Shown here in pieces: positions 1 to 7,167 of a DNA stretch of 11,426 bases. The notes under the pieces are model-generated. The model ran no database searches and had not been told where the DNA came from. It was given only the letters and a program-made list of their open reading frames with translations. The number at the start of each line of letters is the position of its first letter. Position 1 is the first letter of the stretch. Both the position numbers and the translations under genes were made by a program. The stretch is from JBHJHK01 sp050330975 (GTDB lineage Bacteria > Pseudomonadota > Gammaproteobacteria > Competibacterales > Competibacteraceae): NCBI GenBank assembly GCA_050330975.1, contig JBHJHK010000286.1:1-11426 (forward strand), written 5' to 3'.

Positions 1-88
1 GCCGCGGGTGGCCGCGTCGGGGTCAATCTCAACCCCCAGCGCCGCGCCCCGGGCAAGCGCGGCTTGGGCGCTGGGGGGGCTCTAACAT
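1..88 (-). pseudogene. Possible 5' end of a frameshifted gene running off the left edge
   Basis: On the minus strand an ATG at 88-86 reads M-L-E and then enters a run of seven C (73-79 as G on the plus strand). As given, the frame stops after 18 codons. If the run were six, it would join directly to a frame that stays open to position 1 and reads MLEPPSAQAALARGAALGVE, followed by IDPDAATRG. That second frame has an in-frame TAG immediately upstream and no ATG, GTG or TTG of its own. The product is too short to identify; the 'LARGAALGVEID' pattern faintly recalls the N-terminus of RsmG-type methyltransferases, but this is a guess. The break could be a real mutation, a slippage site or a base-calling error. 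No convincing ribosome binding site is visible. Confidence 0.25.
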
Positions 89-96
89 TGGGGCCC

Positions 97-133
97 AAAA
101 ACCCCCGCCCCCCGGGCCCTGGGGGCCCGGGGG
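97..133 (-). terminator. GC-rich hairpin ending the TAXI gene transcript
   Basis: Bases 109-119 pair with 123-133 (11 bp, all G/C) around a 3-nt loop. On the minus strand the stem is followed by a short G-rich stretch and then five T (101-97). It lies about 30 nt past the stop of the TAXI gene, where a rho-independent terminator would be expected. The T run is not directly against the stem, so termination may be imperfect. A second small palindrome (CCCCTAGGGG, about 144-153) sits between the stop codon and the hairpin. Confidence 0.5.
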
Positions 134-165
134 CTGGTGAAACCCCTAGGGGGGTTGGACCTGCC

Positions 166-1140
166 TTAGCCTTGGCTGAGTTCGTCGGGGATATCGTAGC
201 CGTTCTCTTCAAACCAGCGTACGGCGCCGGGGTGGAAGGGCAAGAAGGTGTTTTTGTCGACGTTTTCCGGCAAGGTCTCTTTGGAGGCCTGGTGGATTTC
301 CATCATTCGATCGTGGTTTTCCATGATCAATTTGGTGACTTCGTAGACCAGACTCTCGGGGACGCTGGCGTTGGCCACGGCGAAGTTCCACATGGAGACG
401 CTGATGATGGGTTGCTCGGTGGTGGTGTAGATATCGGCGGGAATCTGGGCCGCGGAGACGGGGAATTGATCCGCCAGGGCCACCGCCTGCTCTTCGCTAA
501 AGCCGAAAATGTTGACGTCGGCTTTGGCCTCCAGCTGGCTAAAAGCGGGGATGGGTTGACCGGCGGCGAAGGCAAAGGCGTCGATGAGGCCGTCTTGGAG
601 CTGGCCGGCCAGATCGGAGGCCCCGCCGTAGCGCACTTCCGCGTCGATACCCAGGGCTTCGATAAAGCGGGGCCAGTAGGTGCCGGGGGTACCGCCGGCG
701 GGGCCGACCCCCACGGTCTTACCCGCCAGATCTTCCATGGAATCGATATCGGAGCTGGCCAGGGCCACCACGGCAAAGGTGGTTTGGTACATGGGAAACA
801 CCGCCCGCAGCTGGTCGTGTTCGAGGCCCGGAGCCAGGGAGCTCTGCCCGGTCCAGGCATCAAAGGCGGGGCCCATGGTGACCTGGGCGAATTCCAAGTC
901 GCCGGTTTGCACCAGGGCGGCGTTTTGCACTGGCCCCCCAGTCACTTCGGCCCCGGTGTTGATGTCCAACTCGCCGGCCACAAAGTTGGCCCAACCGGAG
1001 CCGTAGACGAAATAAGTACCCCCCTGGCTGGCGGTCCCCACTTGGATACTGTCGGGCCAGTCGCTGCGGTCGTCTTGGGCTTGGGCGGGGACGACGATCA
1101 GGGTGGCCAGGAACGTCCCCAACAGGGCATTGGTCTTCAT
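166..1140 (-). CDS. TAXI family TRAP transporter solute-binding protein
   Basis: This 324-aa exported protein is the extracytoplasmic binding subunit of a TAXI-type tripartite (TRAP) uptake system; such proteins bind organic acids or amino acids such as glutamate. The start at 1140 is preceded by GAGAGAGG and gives a clean signal peptide (hydrophobic residues 6-17, likely cleavage after AQA near residue 21). The mature N-terminus reads IQVGTASQGGTYFVYGSGWA, the family's ligand-loop signature, and the length is typical. The frame is open much further upstream, but that extension is basic, low in complexity and would bury the signal peptide, so it was rejected. No TRAP membrane subunit adjoins it: the upstream gene is DUF2256-DUF3253 and a hairpin terminator follows. 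Either it works with a permease encoded elsewhere or it has another sensing role. The substrate cannot be told. Confidence 0.9.
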   Translation of the reverse strand: MKTNALLGTFLATLIVVPAQAQDDRSDWPDSIQVGTASQGGTYFVYGSGWANFVAGELDINTGAEVTGGPVQNAALVQTGDLEFAQVTMGPAFDAWTGQSSLAPGLEHDQLRAVFPMYQTTFAVVALASSDIDSMEDLAGKTVGVGPAGGTPGTYWPRFIEALGIDAEVRYGGASDLAGQLQDGLIDAFAFAAGQPIPAFSQLEAKADVNIFGFSEEQAVALADQFPVSAAQIPADIYTTTEQPIISVSMWNFAVANASVPESLVYEVTKLIMENHDRMMEIHQASKETLPENVDKNTFLPFHPGAVRWFEENGYDIPDELSQG

Positions 1141-1324
1141 GGTGATACCTCTCTCGCTTTGGGTGGTGGAGCGCCGGGTGGTCGGCAATTTCGTGGGTGA
1201 ACCGCGCTTTGGCCCAACGGTGGCGGGGCGACGCTTTGGTGCTGAAGGCTTTGGTGCTAAGTATGTCAGTCTCAAAGCATTGCGCAAGCGGCGCCGGGGT
1301 TTTTGGGGCGCCGTTTTACCCTTG
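1141..1324 (-). other. Intergenic gap with a 15-bp tandem repeat and a hairpin
   Basis: This 184-bp gap separates the DUF2256-DUF3253 gene from the TAXI gene. GCTTTGGTGCT occurs at 1233-1243 and 1248-1258, a 15-bp period repeat. An inverted repeat, CGGCGCC at 1289-1295 and GGCGCCG at 1307-1313, lies 12 nt past the upstream gene's stop and could slow or end transcription. However, the T run (1314-1317) is on the plus-strand side, so it is not a classical terminator for the minus strand. No clear sigma-70 promoter for the TAXI gene could be picked. Confidence 0.4.
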
Positions 1325-1669
1325 CTAGCGACGCCGCAGCTGCAAGGGCCCCTTGGCCGTGGCAGGCTCCACGGGCCGCCCCCCCTGGAGCATCTCCACC
1401 TCACCGCAGGCCGCCAGACGCCGAGCGGCGCGGCGCAGGACCTGGTCGCCGTCGTCCCCCAACGCGGCCAATGCCAACACCGCCCCCTTGGGTACGGCGG
1501 CGAGGGCCTGGCGGATGCGCTGTTCTGAGAGCCGATCCTCGGCGCCAAGGCCGCGGCGACAGGCCTTGGAGCAGTAGATCACCTCGTCCCAGTCCCGGGC
1601 CCACTTCTTGCGCCAGGCAAAGGGCCGGCCACACACCGGGCAGACCTTGTCGGGGGGCTTTTGGGCCAC
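1325..1669 (-). CDS. DUF2256 and DUF3253 domain protein, photolyase-associated
   Basis: This 114-aa protein has two small domains. Residues 4-40 form a DUF2256 zinc-ribbon-like module with CPVCGRPFAWRKKWARDWDE and cysteines at 10, 13, 33 and 37 (CxxC then CxxxC), a likely metal site. Residues about 45-112 match DUF3253, ending in the typical GRPVEPATAKGPLQL pattern. DUF2256 genes are commonly found beside photolyase/cryptochrome genes. Here the GTG start overlaps the photolyase stop by one base (TAGTG), and a GGGGAG lies about 10 nt upstream, so translational coupling is likely. The frame stays open further upstream, but that stretch is antisense-like in composition and lies inside the photolyase gene. 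Biochemical function is unknown; a role alongside the DNA-repair or flavin enzyme is inferred from position only. Confidence 0.85.
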   Translation of the reverse strand: MAQKPPDKVCPVCGRPFAWRKKWARDWDEVIYCSKACRRGLGAEDRLSEQRIRQALAAVPKGAVLALAALGDDGDQVLRRAARRLAACGEVEMLQGGRPVEPATAKGPLQLRRR

Positions 1670-4110
1670 TACGCCGCTGCTCCCCGCTGGGCTTTGACCG
1701 GCGGGGAGCGTTCCAACAGCCGACCGGCCATGGCCATCCCCGACAACAGCGCCCCCTCCAAGCGGTTGCCGTGGCACCAGTCGCCACAGGCCCCCAGGCG
1801 CCGCTCGGCGTCCCACAGGCACCCCGCTCCCAGGGGGGGCTCGGCCATGGCGTAGCGCCAGCGGTGGGCTTGGGCCTCCAGGGGCACTTGGGGATGGCAG
1901 CCTGTGACGGCGAAGAAGGCCTCCAGGAGGGCGGCCTGGACCGCCTCGGGTTGGTCTTCTTCGTGGTTCTTGGACCACTTAGGACCGGCGTGAACCACCC
2001 AAGCCTCGGCGGGGGGACGGCCGGGCTTACTGCTGTTGCGGGCCGCCCACGACAATACCTCATGGCGGCAAAAGCCGCCGTCGAAATCCAGGGGCAGGGG
2101 CTCGGCAAAGCGGGCCATCACCGTCCAACAGGGGGCCATGGGCGCCCGGGCGGTGGCGGTGGCCAAGTCGTGGGCGACCGGCGCCAGGAGGGCTTGGGCC
2201 TGACTGGGGGGCATGGCCAACACCACGGCGTCAAATACCGTTGCCAGGTGGGGGGTTTCTAAGCCGCCGGCCTCTGCCGCCAACCGCCAGCCTTTGCCGC
2301 TGGCTTCCAAGTGATGAATCTTGGCTTGGGTCACCACCTCCAAGTCCCGGGCCAGGTGTTTGGCCAAGGCGCTCATCCCCGGGACCCCCACATAGCGTTG
2401 TTGCTGATCGGGGGTGGGGGTGACCTGGCCGTCGGTCACCTTGGCCCAGCGCCCCTGCCAGGGGGCGATGACCCCGGCCTGGAGCCAGGCCTCTCGATAG
2501 CGGGCCATGCGGGGGTCCCGGAGGGTGAAGTACTGGGCGCCGTGGTCGAAGGCCACCCCTTCGCTGCGGCGGGTGGCGGTGCGCCCACCCACGGAGCGGC
2601 CCTTGTCGAACACCGTCACGGCGATGCCTTGGTCCGCCAAGGCCCGGGCGGCAAACAGCCCGGCCAGCCCCGCCCCCACCACCGCCACTTGCCCGGGGTA
2701 GTCCCGGGCCGGGCGGGTAACTCGGCCCTCGTAGGTGGCCAAGTCCAGGCGGCTTTGATGCTGTTCCAGGGGTCGAGGGCGCACGGTGCCCAGCACCGGG
2801 GCTTCGGGGGTATAGGGGCGATCCAGCATCCCCAGACACCACAGCAGGCCGCCGTAGGAATTGGGGTCATTGCCGTCTAGGGCAAAGCGGTGGTTGAGGT
2901 CGATGAGATAATCCAGGGCCTGCTCGGGGGTCTTGGTCCAGGGCAACAGCGCCTTGCCCCAGGTCATGCGCAGGTTGTTGTGGAGTTCGCCGTGGATCAG
3001 CAACGACTTTTGCGCTGCATCCCACAGCCGGTGGCCAGTCCGTCCCCGGGCCAGGGTCTCCCAGTCGTAGACCGCGTCTCGGGGATCCTTGGCGTGGTGG
3101 GTAAGGGTGTCCTGGGCCCAGCGGGGGAGCACGCTGAGGCGCTCCAGCTCCCGGCGGTGGAAACACAGGTTGTGGGACAGTTCCCGCCAGACGAACAGTT
3201 CATCGATAAACTTTTCCGCCCCGGCACCATTTAGGGCCATGGCCTCCCGGGCGATGCGCAGGGCTGAGACATGGCCGTGGTGGAGGTAGGGGGACAAGCG
3301 GCTGACGCCCTTGGGGGGCTCGATGGCGGCGTTGTTGCGCAGCTTGGCATAGCCCCCCAGGCCTTGGCGCTTAAAAGTCTCCCAGCGGCGGTAGCCGGCG
3401 CGGGATCCCCCGGGGGTGTGGGGAACGGCGGGGACGGTGTGGTCAATGGCGCAGCGGGCACACAGGGCGGCGATGTCAGCCGAGGCCAAGTCCACGGGCT
3501 CAAAACCCAACTCCCCGGCGAAGGGGGAGATGAGGGGTTTGGCGTCCCGCCAGGGCTCGAGGATTCGCTGTTCGAATTCCCCATAGGCCTTATCGCGGAA
3601 CTTGAAGGCCCGGTCCACCGGGCGACCCAGCCACTGCATGGGCACCACACAGTGGGCGTCCACCGCCCACACGGCGACGTCGACGGCCTTGGCCAGCTGG
3701 GCGGTCCAGCGGGGGAACGGCGGCGCGGGGAAATCCTCGGCCACCACCAAGGCGGCCCGGCAGGCCAAGGACCGCAAGGGGGTGGGGGCTTTGGGTTCCT
3801 CGCCGAGGTAAAAGGCGTAGGCGATCTGGCGCCGGGCCAGTTCGGCTTGGACGTCTCTAGCCCCCTCCAAGATGAAGGTGTGGTGGCGATCGGAGTTAAA
3901 ACGGTGGTTGCCCCCCAAACCCTGGTAGACCAATACCGGTAGGTCTAGGTCGTTGGCGGCGGCGATGGCGGCGTGTAGGGCGGGGTTTTCGTGGCCCCGG
4001 GCGGCGTGGTGCATCCAGTAGAGGACAAACTCGCCGTTGGGGTTGATGGACTTGGGGTTGATGGGGCGCTGGCGCTCCCCCAAATGAACGGGCAGTCGGG
4101 GTAGGTTCAT
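1669..4110 (-). CDS. phr: Class II-type DNA photolyase fused to a renalase-like FAD oxidoreductase
   Basis: The product (813 aa) is a two-domain fusion. Residues 1-455 resemble class II CPD photolyases, which use light and FADH- to split pyrimidine dimers. NPNGEFVLYWMHHAARGHEN (24-43) opens the N-terminal antenna-type domain. The FAD/catalytic region carries FIDELFVWRELSHNLCFH (301-318), HGELHNNLRMTWGKALLPWT (373-392) and LDGNDPNSYGGLLW (411-424), all class II hallmarks. Residues 473-802 form a second flavoprotein: GAGLAG dinucleotide-binding loop (479-484), FDKGRSVGGRTATR (501-514), FDHGAQYFTLRDPRM (521-535) and a C-terminal flavin motif, CGDWCHGNRLEGALLSGMAM (775-794). This matches the renalase-like NAD(P)/FAD amine oxidase family. 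The linker (about 455-473) is short and there is no internal stop, so one polypeptide is expected. The ATG at 4110 opens the first domain correctly; its ribosome binding site is weak. DUF2256-DUF3253 follows with a one-base overlap. The oxidoreductase substrate is unknown. Confidence 0.88.
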   Translation of the reverse strand: MNLPRLPVHLGERQRPINPKSINPNGEFVLYWMHHAARGHENPALHAAIAAANDLDLPVLVYQGLGGNHRFNSDRHHTFILEGARDVQAELARRQIAYAFYLGEEPKAPTPLRSLACRAALVVAEDFPAPPFPRWTAQLAKAVDVAVWAVDAHCVVPMQWLGRPVDRAFKFRDKAYGEFEQRILEPWRDAKPLISPFAGELGFEPVDLASADIAALCARCAIDHTVPAVPHTPGGSRAGYRRWETFKRQGLGGYAKLRNNAAIEPPKGVSRLSPYLHHGHVSALRIAREAMALNGAGAEKFIDELFVWRELSHNLCFHRRELERLSVLPRWAQDTLTHHAKDPRDAVYDWETLARGRTGHRLWDAAQKSLLIHGELHNNLRMTWGKALLPWTKTPEQALDYLIDLNHRFALDGNDPNSYGGLLWCLGMLDRPYTPEAPVLGTVRPRPLEQHQSRLDLATYEGRVTRPARDYPGQVAVVGAGLAGLFAARALADQGIAVTVFDKGRSVGGRTATRRSEGVAFDHGAQYFTLRDPRMARYREAWLQAGVIAPWQGRWAKVTDGQVTPTPDQQQRYVGVPGMSALAKHLARDLEVVTQAKIHHLEASGKGWRLAAEAGGLETPHLATVFDAVVLAMPPSQAQALLAPVAHDLATATARAPMAPCWTVMARFAEPLPLDFDGGFCRHEVLSWAARNSSKPGRPPAEAWVVHAGPKWSKNHEEDQPEAVQAALLEAFFAVTGCHPQVPLEAQAHRWRYAMAEPPLGAGCLWDAERRLGACGDWCHGNRLEGALLSGMAMAGRLLERSPPVKAQRGAAA

Positions 4111-4290
4111 GGCTCACATATCTCAGGGCAAGGCGATGGGTTTCCGATACCGACCCCGGGGATCCCAGGGGGGTTCATCCTTTGTCCAACAAAACCGCCC
4201 CACCACATTTGACAACCCTTGATCACAGCCCGATACACCATAGCGAGGCCCGGGCAACAATGGCCCAGGGTTCTTGAATTTAGTAATAAG

Positions 4291-4338
4291 GGCATAAAAA
4301 GAAATTCTTTTTTGGCATAAAACGGCTCTGGTTATAGT
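4291..4338 (+). promoter_or_regulatory. AT-rich control region and possible promoter for cysI
   Basis: The 263-bp gap between the divergent photolyase and cysI genes contains an AT-rich island in otherwise GC-rich DNA. GGCATAAAA occurs at 4291-4299 and again at 4314-4322, flanking a perfect 8-bp inverted repeat (AAAAAGAA 4296-4303, TTCTTTTT 4305-4312). A possible sigma-70 promoter overlaps the right edge: TTGGCA (4312-4317) and TATAGT (4333-4338), with a short 15-bp spacer typical of activator-dependent promoters. This arrangement would suit a LysR-type activator such as CysB, but no specific site was proven. A second candidate -35, TTGACA at 4210-4215, has only a poor -10 partner. No clear promoter for the photolyase gene was found in the rest of the gap. 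Confidence 0.4.
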
Positions 4339-4373
4339 GGCTGCCATTTGACAATTCCAGGGAGTAGTGCGCC

Positions 4374-6032
4374 ATGTACCGTTACGATGCCGTCGATCGC
4401 CGCCTAGTCCAGGAGCGGGTGGCCCAATTTCGCGACCAGACTCGCCGTTACTTGGTGGGGGAGTTGTCCGAAGCGGCCTTTCGGCCCTTGCGGCTGATGA
4501 ATGGCCTATACTTCCAGCGCCACGCCCCCATGCTGCGCATCGCCATTCCCTATGGTTTGTTGTCCACAGCCCAGCTCCGGGGCTTGGCGGCCATTGCCAG
4601 TCGCTACGACCGCGGTTATGGCCATTTCACCACCCGCCAGAACCTGCAGCTCAACTGGCCCCGGGTGGAGGACGTCCCCGACATCCTCGCGGCGTTGGCC
4701 GAAATGGACATGCACGCCATCCAGACCAGCGGCAACTGTATCCGCAACGTCACCACCGATCCTCTCGCCGGGGTGGCGGAAGACGAGTTAGAGGATCCCC
4801 GCCCCTACTGCGAGATCATTCGCCAGTGGTCTACTTTCCATCCGGAATTCTCCTACTTGCCCCGCAAGTTCAAAATCGCCGTTACTGGGGCATCCGTGGA
4901 CCGGGCGGCCTCCCAGGTCCACGACATCGGCCTCCACTTGGTGCGCAATGGGGCGGGCGAGGTGGGTTTTGAGGTGTTGGTGGGTGGAGGCTTGGGGCGC
5001 ACGCCGGTGATCGGCAAGGTGTTGCGCCCGTTTTTGCCCAAGGAGCACTTGTTGTCTTACCTCGAGGCCATTTTGCGGATTTACAACCTCATGGGAAGGC
5101 GGGACAACAAGTTCAAGGCAAGGATCAAGATTTTGGTCAATGCCTTGGGTATAGATGCCTTTCGGCGCCTAGTGGAGGCCGAGTGGGCCAGGTTGCGGGA
5201 GGGGGACTTGGCCCTATTGGCGGCTGACATCGCCCACATGGTGGCGTTTTTCGCTCCACCGGCTTACGATTCCACCTCGGCAGCGGACGACGGGGCCGAG
5301 GCGCGGCGGCGGCGGGACCCACTGTTTAACACCTGGTGGCGGCAGAACACCCTGCCCCACAAGGTGGCGGGTTACCGGGTGGTGGTGGTTTCCCTCAAGG
5401 CGCCTGGGGCGCCGCCGGGGGACATGTCCTCGGAGCAGATGCTGGCGGTGGCGGATCTAGCGGATCGCTACAGCTTTGGCCAGGTGCGCACCACCCACGA
5501 TCAGAACATGGTGTTGGCCGATGTGGCGGAGGGGGACTTATTTGAGGTGTGGCGCCAGTTGCGGGCGCAGCACTTGGCCACCCCCAACATCGGCACCCTC
5601 AACGACATCATCTGCTGCCCGGGGCTGGACTACTGCAGCTTGGCCAACGCGGGGTCCATCCCCATCGCCCGCCAGATCAATGAGCGCTTTACCGATCTGG
5701 ATTACCTTTATGATTTGGGGGATATTCAGGTTAAGATGTCGGGCTGCATGAACGCATGCGGTCACCACCACGTGGGGCATATCGGCATTTTAGGTGTCGA
5801 CAAAAAGGGTGAAGAATGGTACCAGGTGTCACTGGGAGGTTCGGCGAGTGAGCGCGCGGCCCTGGGTAAGGTCTTGGGTCCAGCGGTGGCCAAGGATCGC
5901 GTTGCCGAGGCCATTGCGCGCATCCTCGACGTTTACGTCGAGCAACGCCAGCCAGAGGAGCCTTTTATCCATGCGGTGCAACGCCTGGGCCTTGCACCCT
6001 TCAAAGAACGAGTGTATGGGACAAGTCATTAG
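4374..6032 (+). CDS. cysI: Assimilatory sulfite reductase hemoprotein, siroheme/[4Fe-4S]
   Basis: This 552-aa enzyme belongs to the nitrite/sulfite reductase family and reduces sulfite to sulfide with six electrons for cysteine synthesis in the cytoplasm. The two ferredoxin-like half-domains are seen as RLMNGLYFQRHAPMLRIAIP (about 40-59) with HFTTRQNLQLNWP (84-96) in the first repeat, and the HxxxRTTHDQN-like segment near 380 in the second. The [4Fe-4S]-siroheme ligands are C415-x5-C421 (CCPGLDYCSLANAG) and C458-x3-C462 (SGCMNACGHHHVGHIG). The length and N-terminus (MYRYDAVDRRLVQERVAQFR) match the Pseudomonas-type CysI, and the following DUF934 gene is its usual partner, favouring sulfite over nitrite. 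AGGGAG at 4359-4364 supports this start. Because sulfite and nitrite reductases share the fold and ligands, the substrate is inferred from family similarity and context. Confidence 0.93.
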   Translation: MYRYDAVDRRLVQERVAQFRDQTRRYLVGELSEAAFRPLRLMNGLYFQRHAPMLRIAIPYGLLSTAQLRGLAAIASRYDRGYGHFTTRQNLQLNWPRVEDVPDILAALAEMDMHAIQTSGNCIRNVTTDPLAGVAEDELEDPRPYCEIIRQWSTFHPEFSYLPRKFKIAVTGASVDRAASQVHDIGLHLVRNGAGEVGFEVLVGGGLGRTPVIGKVLRPFLPKEHLLSYLEAILRIYNLMGRRDNKFKARIKILVNALGIDAFRRLVEAEWARLREGDLALLAADIAHMVAFFAPPAYDSTSAADDGAEARRRRDPLFNTWWRQNTLPHKVAGYRVVVVSLKAPGAPPGDMSSEQMLAVADLADRYSFGQVRTTHDQNMVLADVAEGDLFEVWRQLRAQHLATPNIGTLNDIICCPGLDYCSLANAGSIPIARQINERFTDLDYLYDLGDIQVKMSGCMNACGHHHVGHIGILGVDKKGEEWYQVSLGGSASERAALGKVLGPAVAKDRVAEAIARILDVYVEQRQPEEPFIHAVQRLGLAPFKERVYGTSH

Positions 6033-6501
6033 AGACGAACGCTTAGTCGACGACGACTTTACCCGGCTCACGGACGACGAAGCCCGGGTCGACGGTGACA
6101 TTATTGTCTCGTTGGCTCGCTGGCGTCGGGAACGCGACGAGCTCATGCGCCATCCGGGTCGGGTGTCGGTGGTGGTCCAAAGCGACGACTCCGTCGACGA
6201 GTTGGCCCAAGACTTCCACCACTTTGCCTTTATTGCCCTCGAGTTTGCCTCTTTCACCGACGGTCGCGGCTACAGCCAGGCTCGGCGGCTGCGGGAACAG
6301 TACCACTATCGGGGGGAATTGCGGGCTGTGGGGGAGGTGTTGGTGGATCAGTTGTACTTGATGCGTCGCTGTGGCATTGACGCTTACCAGTTGCGAGACG
6401 ACCAGGATCCCCAAGCGGCCTTGGCGGCCTTGAATGCCCTTTCGGTGCACTACCAGTCGGCTGCCGACGGTAGTGGCCGCCCCGCTTGGCGGCGGCGGTA
6501 G
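6016..6501 (+). CDS. DUF934 protein, sulfite-reduction partner
   Basis: This 161-aa protein is a DUF934 family member, annotated in relatives as probably involved in sulfite reduction. The family signature FASFTDGRGYSQARRLRE (77-94) is followed by YRGELRAVGEVLVDQLYLMR (98-117) and RCGIDAYQL (118-126). The ATG at 6016 lies inside the end of cysI, overlapping it by 17 nt in another frame, which points to coupled translation of a two-gene operon. The frame is open upstream to 5794, but that stretch is a shadow of cysI, and the family normally starts near this ATG. DUF934 proteins are almost always found next to this kind of sulfite reductase; their biochemical role is not established. No cofactor-binding motif is evident. 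The C-terminus (SGRPAWRRR) is basic and probably flexible. Confidence 0.88.
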   Translation: MGQVIRDERLVDDDFTRLTDDEARVDGDIIVSLARWRRERDELMRHPGRVSVVVQSDDSVDELAQDFHHFAFIALEFASFTDGRGYSQARRLREQYHYRGELRAVGEVLVDQLYLMRRCGIDAYQLRDDQDPQAALAALNALSVHYQSAADGSGRPAWRRR

Positions 6502-6565
6502 AGGGTTGCCCATGGAATCATTGTTGGGCTTGGCCACCCCGTGGGAGGCTGGCGGAGTAGCCTTA

Positions 6566-6602
6566 CGAATATTCGGGTAGCCGCCCGGGCGTCAAGCGGC
6601 TA
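6566..6602 (+). promoter_or_regulatory. Palindrome and hairpin ahead of the MarR gene
   Basis: The gap 6502-6640 holds a perfect 10-bp palindrome CGAATATTCG (6566-6575), 65 nt before the MarR start. Immediately after it is an inverted repeat, TAGCCGC (6578-6584) and GCGGCTA (6596-6602). MarR proteins commonly bind short palindromes in their own promoters, so the first element is a candidate autoregulatory operator. The second could be a hairpin at the end of the cysI-DUF934 transcript, but it lacks a T run. No convincing -35/-10 pair was found. Confidence 0.35.
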
Positions 6603-6640
6603 ATCTGGTGCGAATCGATCGAGTTCGCGAGGTTTTTTCC

Positions 6641-7135
6641 ATGGGATCAGACGATGATCGCTGTGATGAGGTGCTCGTAGCCTTGCGGCGTATCAACCGG
6701 GCCATGAACCTGCGCTCCCGGCAGTTGATGCAGACCACGGACATCACCGGTCCCCAATTGATGTTGCTCCACGCCCTGCGTCGCCATGGCTCCATGACCA
6801 TCGGCCAGGTGGCCAATGCCATCAACTTGAGCCAGGGCACGGTGACGTCGATCCTCGAGCGCCTGCTAAAGAAGGGGGTTGTGAAGAAGACCCGCAGCGT
6901 CGAGGACAAGCGCAAGGTGTTTGTCGAGTTGACGGACAGTGGCCACGAATTGTTGTTGCGGGTTCCCACGCCTTTGCAGCAGAACTTCACCACCCGCTTC
7001 AAGCAGCTCAAGGATTGGGAGCAGAATCTCATTTTATCCTCTTTGCAGCGGGTGGCGGAGATGATGAATGCCCATGAAATCGAGGTGGAGCCTTTGTTGG
7101 TGGTGGATGCTTCGTGCGAGGTGCCCCAGGCGTGA
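6641..7135 (+). CDS. MarR family transcriptional regulator
   Basis: This 164-aa protein is a MarR-type winged helix-turn-helix regulator that should bind DNA as a dimer. Residues 11-32 form the first dimerisation helix. ITGPQLMLLHALRRHGSMTI (35-54) leads into the HTH, and LSQGTVTSILERLLKKGVV (63-81) is the recognition helix region. TRSVEDKRKVFVELTDSGHE (84-103) is the wing with the conserved D-x-R segment. The C-terminal helices 110-145 complete the dimer interface; the tail to 164 is slightly longer than the core family. An ATG at 6641 was chosen over an in-frame GTG at 6608 because GCGAGG sits 8 nt before it and the domain starts soon after. The ligand is unknown. It stands between the sulfite operon and the accessory block and could control either, or an unlinked gene. 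Confidence 0.88.
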   Translation: MGSDDDRCDEVLVALRRINRAMNLRSRQLMQTTDITGPQLMLLHALRRHGSMTIGQVANAINLSQGTVTSILERLLKKGVVKKTRSVEDKRKVFVELTDSGHELLLRVPTPLQQNFTTRFKQLKDWEQNLILSSLQRVAEMMNAHEIEVEPLLVVDASCEVPQA

Positions 7136-7167
7136 GGCTTCCAGTCTACGGCTGCGCCCCCGCCAGG

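Noticed and set aside
64..1200. Long plus-strand open frame (378 codons) over the TAXI gene
   Set aside because: It is the antisense of a well-supported gene; the sequence is Gly/His/Val-rich low complexity typical of the opposite strand of GC-rich coding DNA.
1141..1548. N-terminal extension of the TAXI protein by 136 residues
   Set aside because: It would place basic low-complexity sequence in front of a clear signal peptide and overlap the DUF2256-DUF3253 gene; the ATG at 1140 has its own ribosome binding site.
1303..2262. Plus-strand open frame of 319 codons across the photolyase 3' half
   Set aside because: It is antisense to two recognised genes, with no family resemblance and a Pro/Arg/Gly-biased composition.
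5794..6015. Longer DUF934 start inside cysI
   Set aside because: The extra residues mirror cysI in another frame and are absent from the family; the ATG at 6016 fits the family's usual length.
4374..6032. Reading the siroheme enzyme as a nitrite reductase (NirA)
   Set aside because: Fold and ligands are shared, but its N-terminus, length and the adjoining DUF934 gene match the Pseudomonas-type sulfite reductase.
6502..6540. Terminator after the DUF934 gene (GCCCA/TGGGC inverted repeat)
   Set aside because: Arms are only 5 bp with a long loop and no T run follows.
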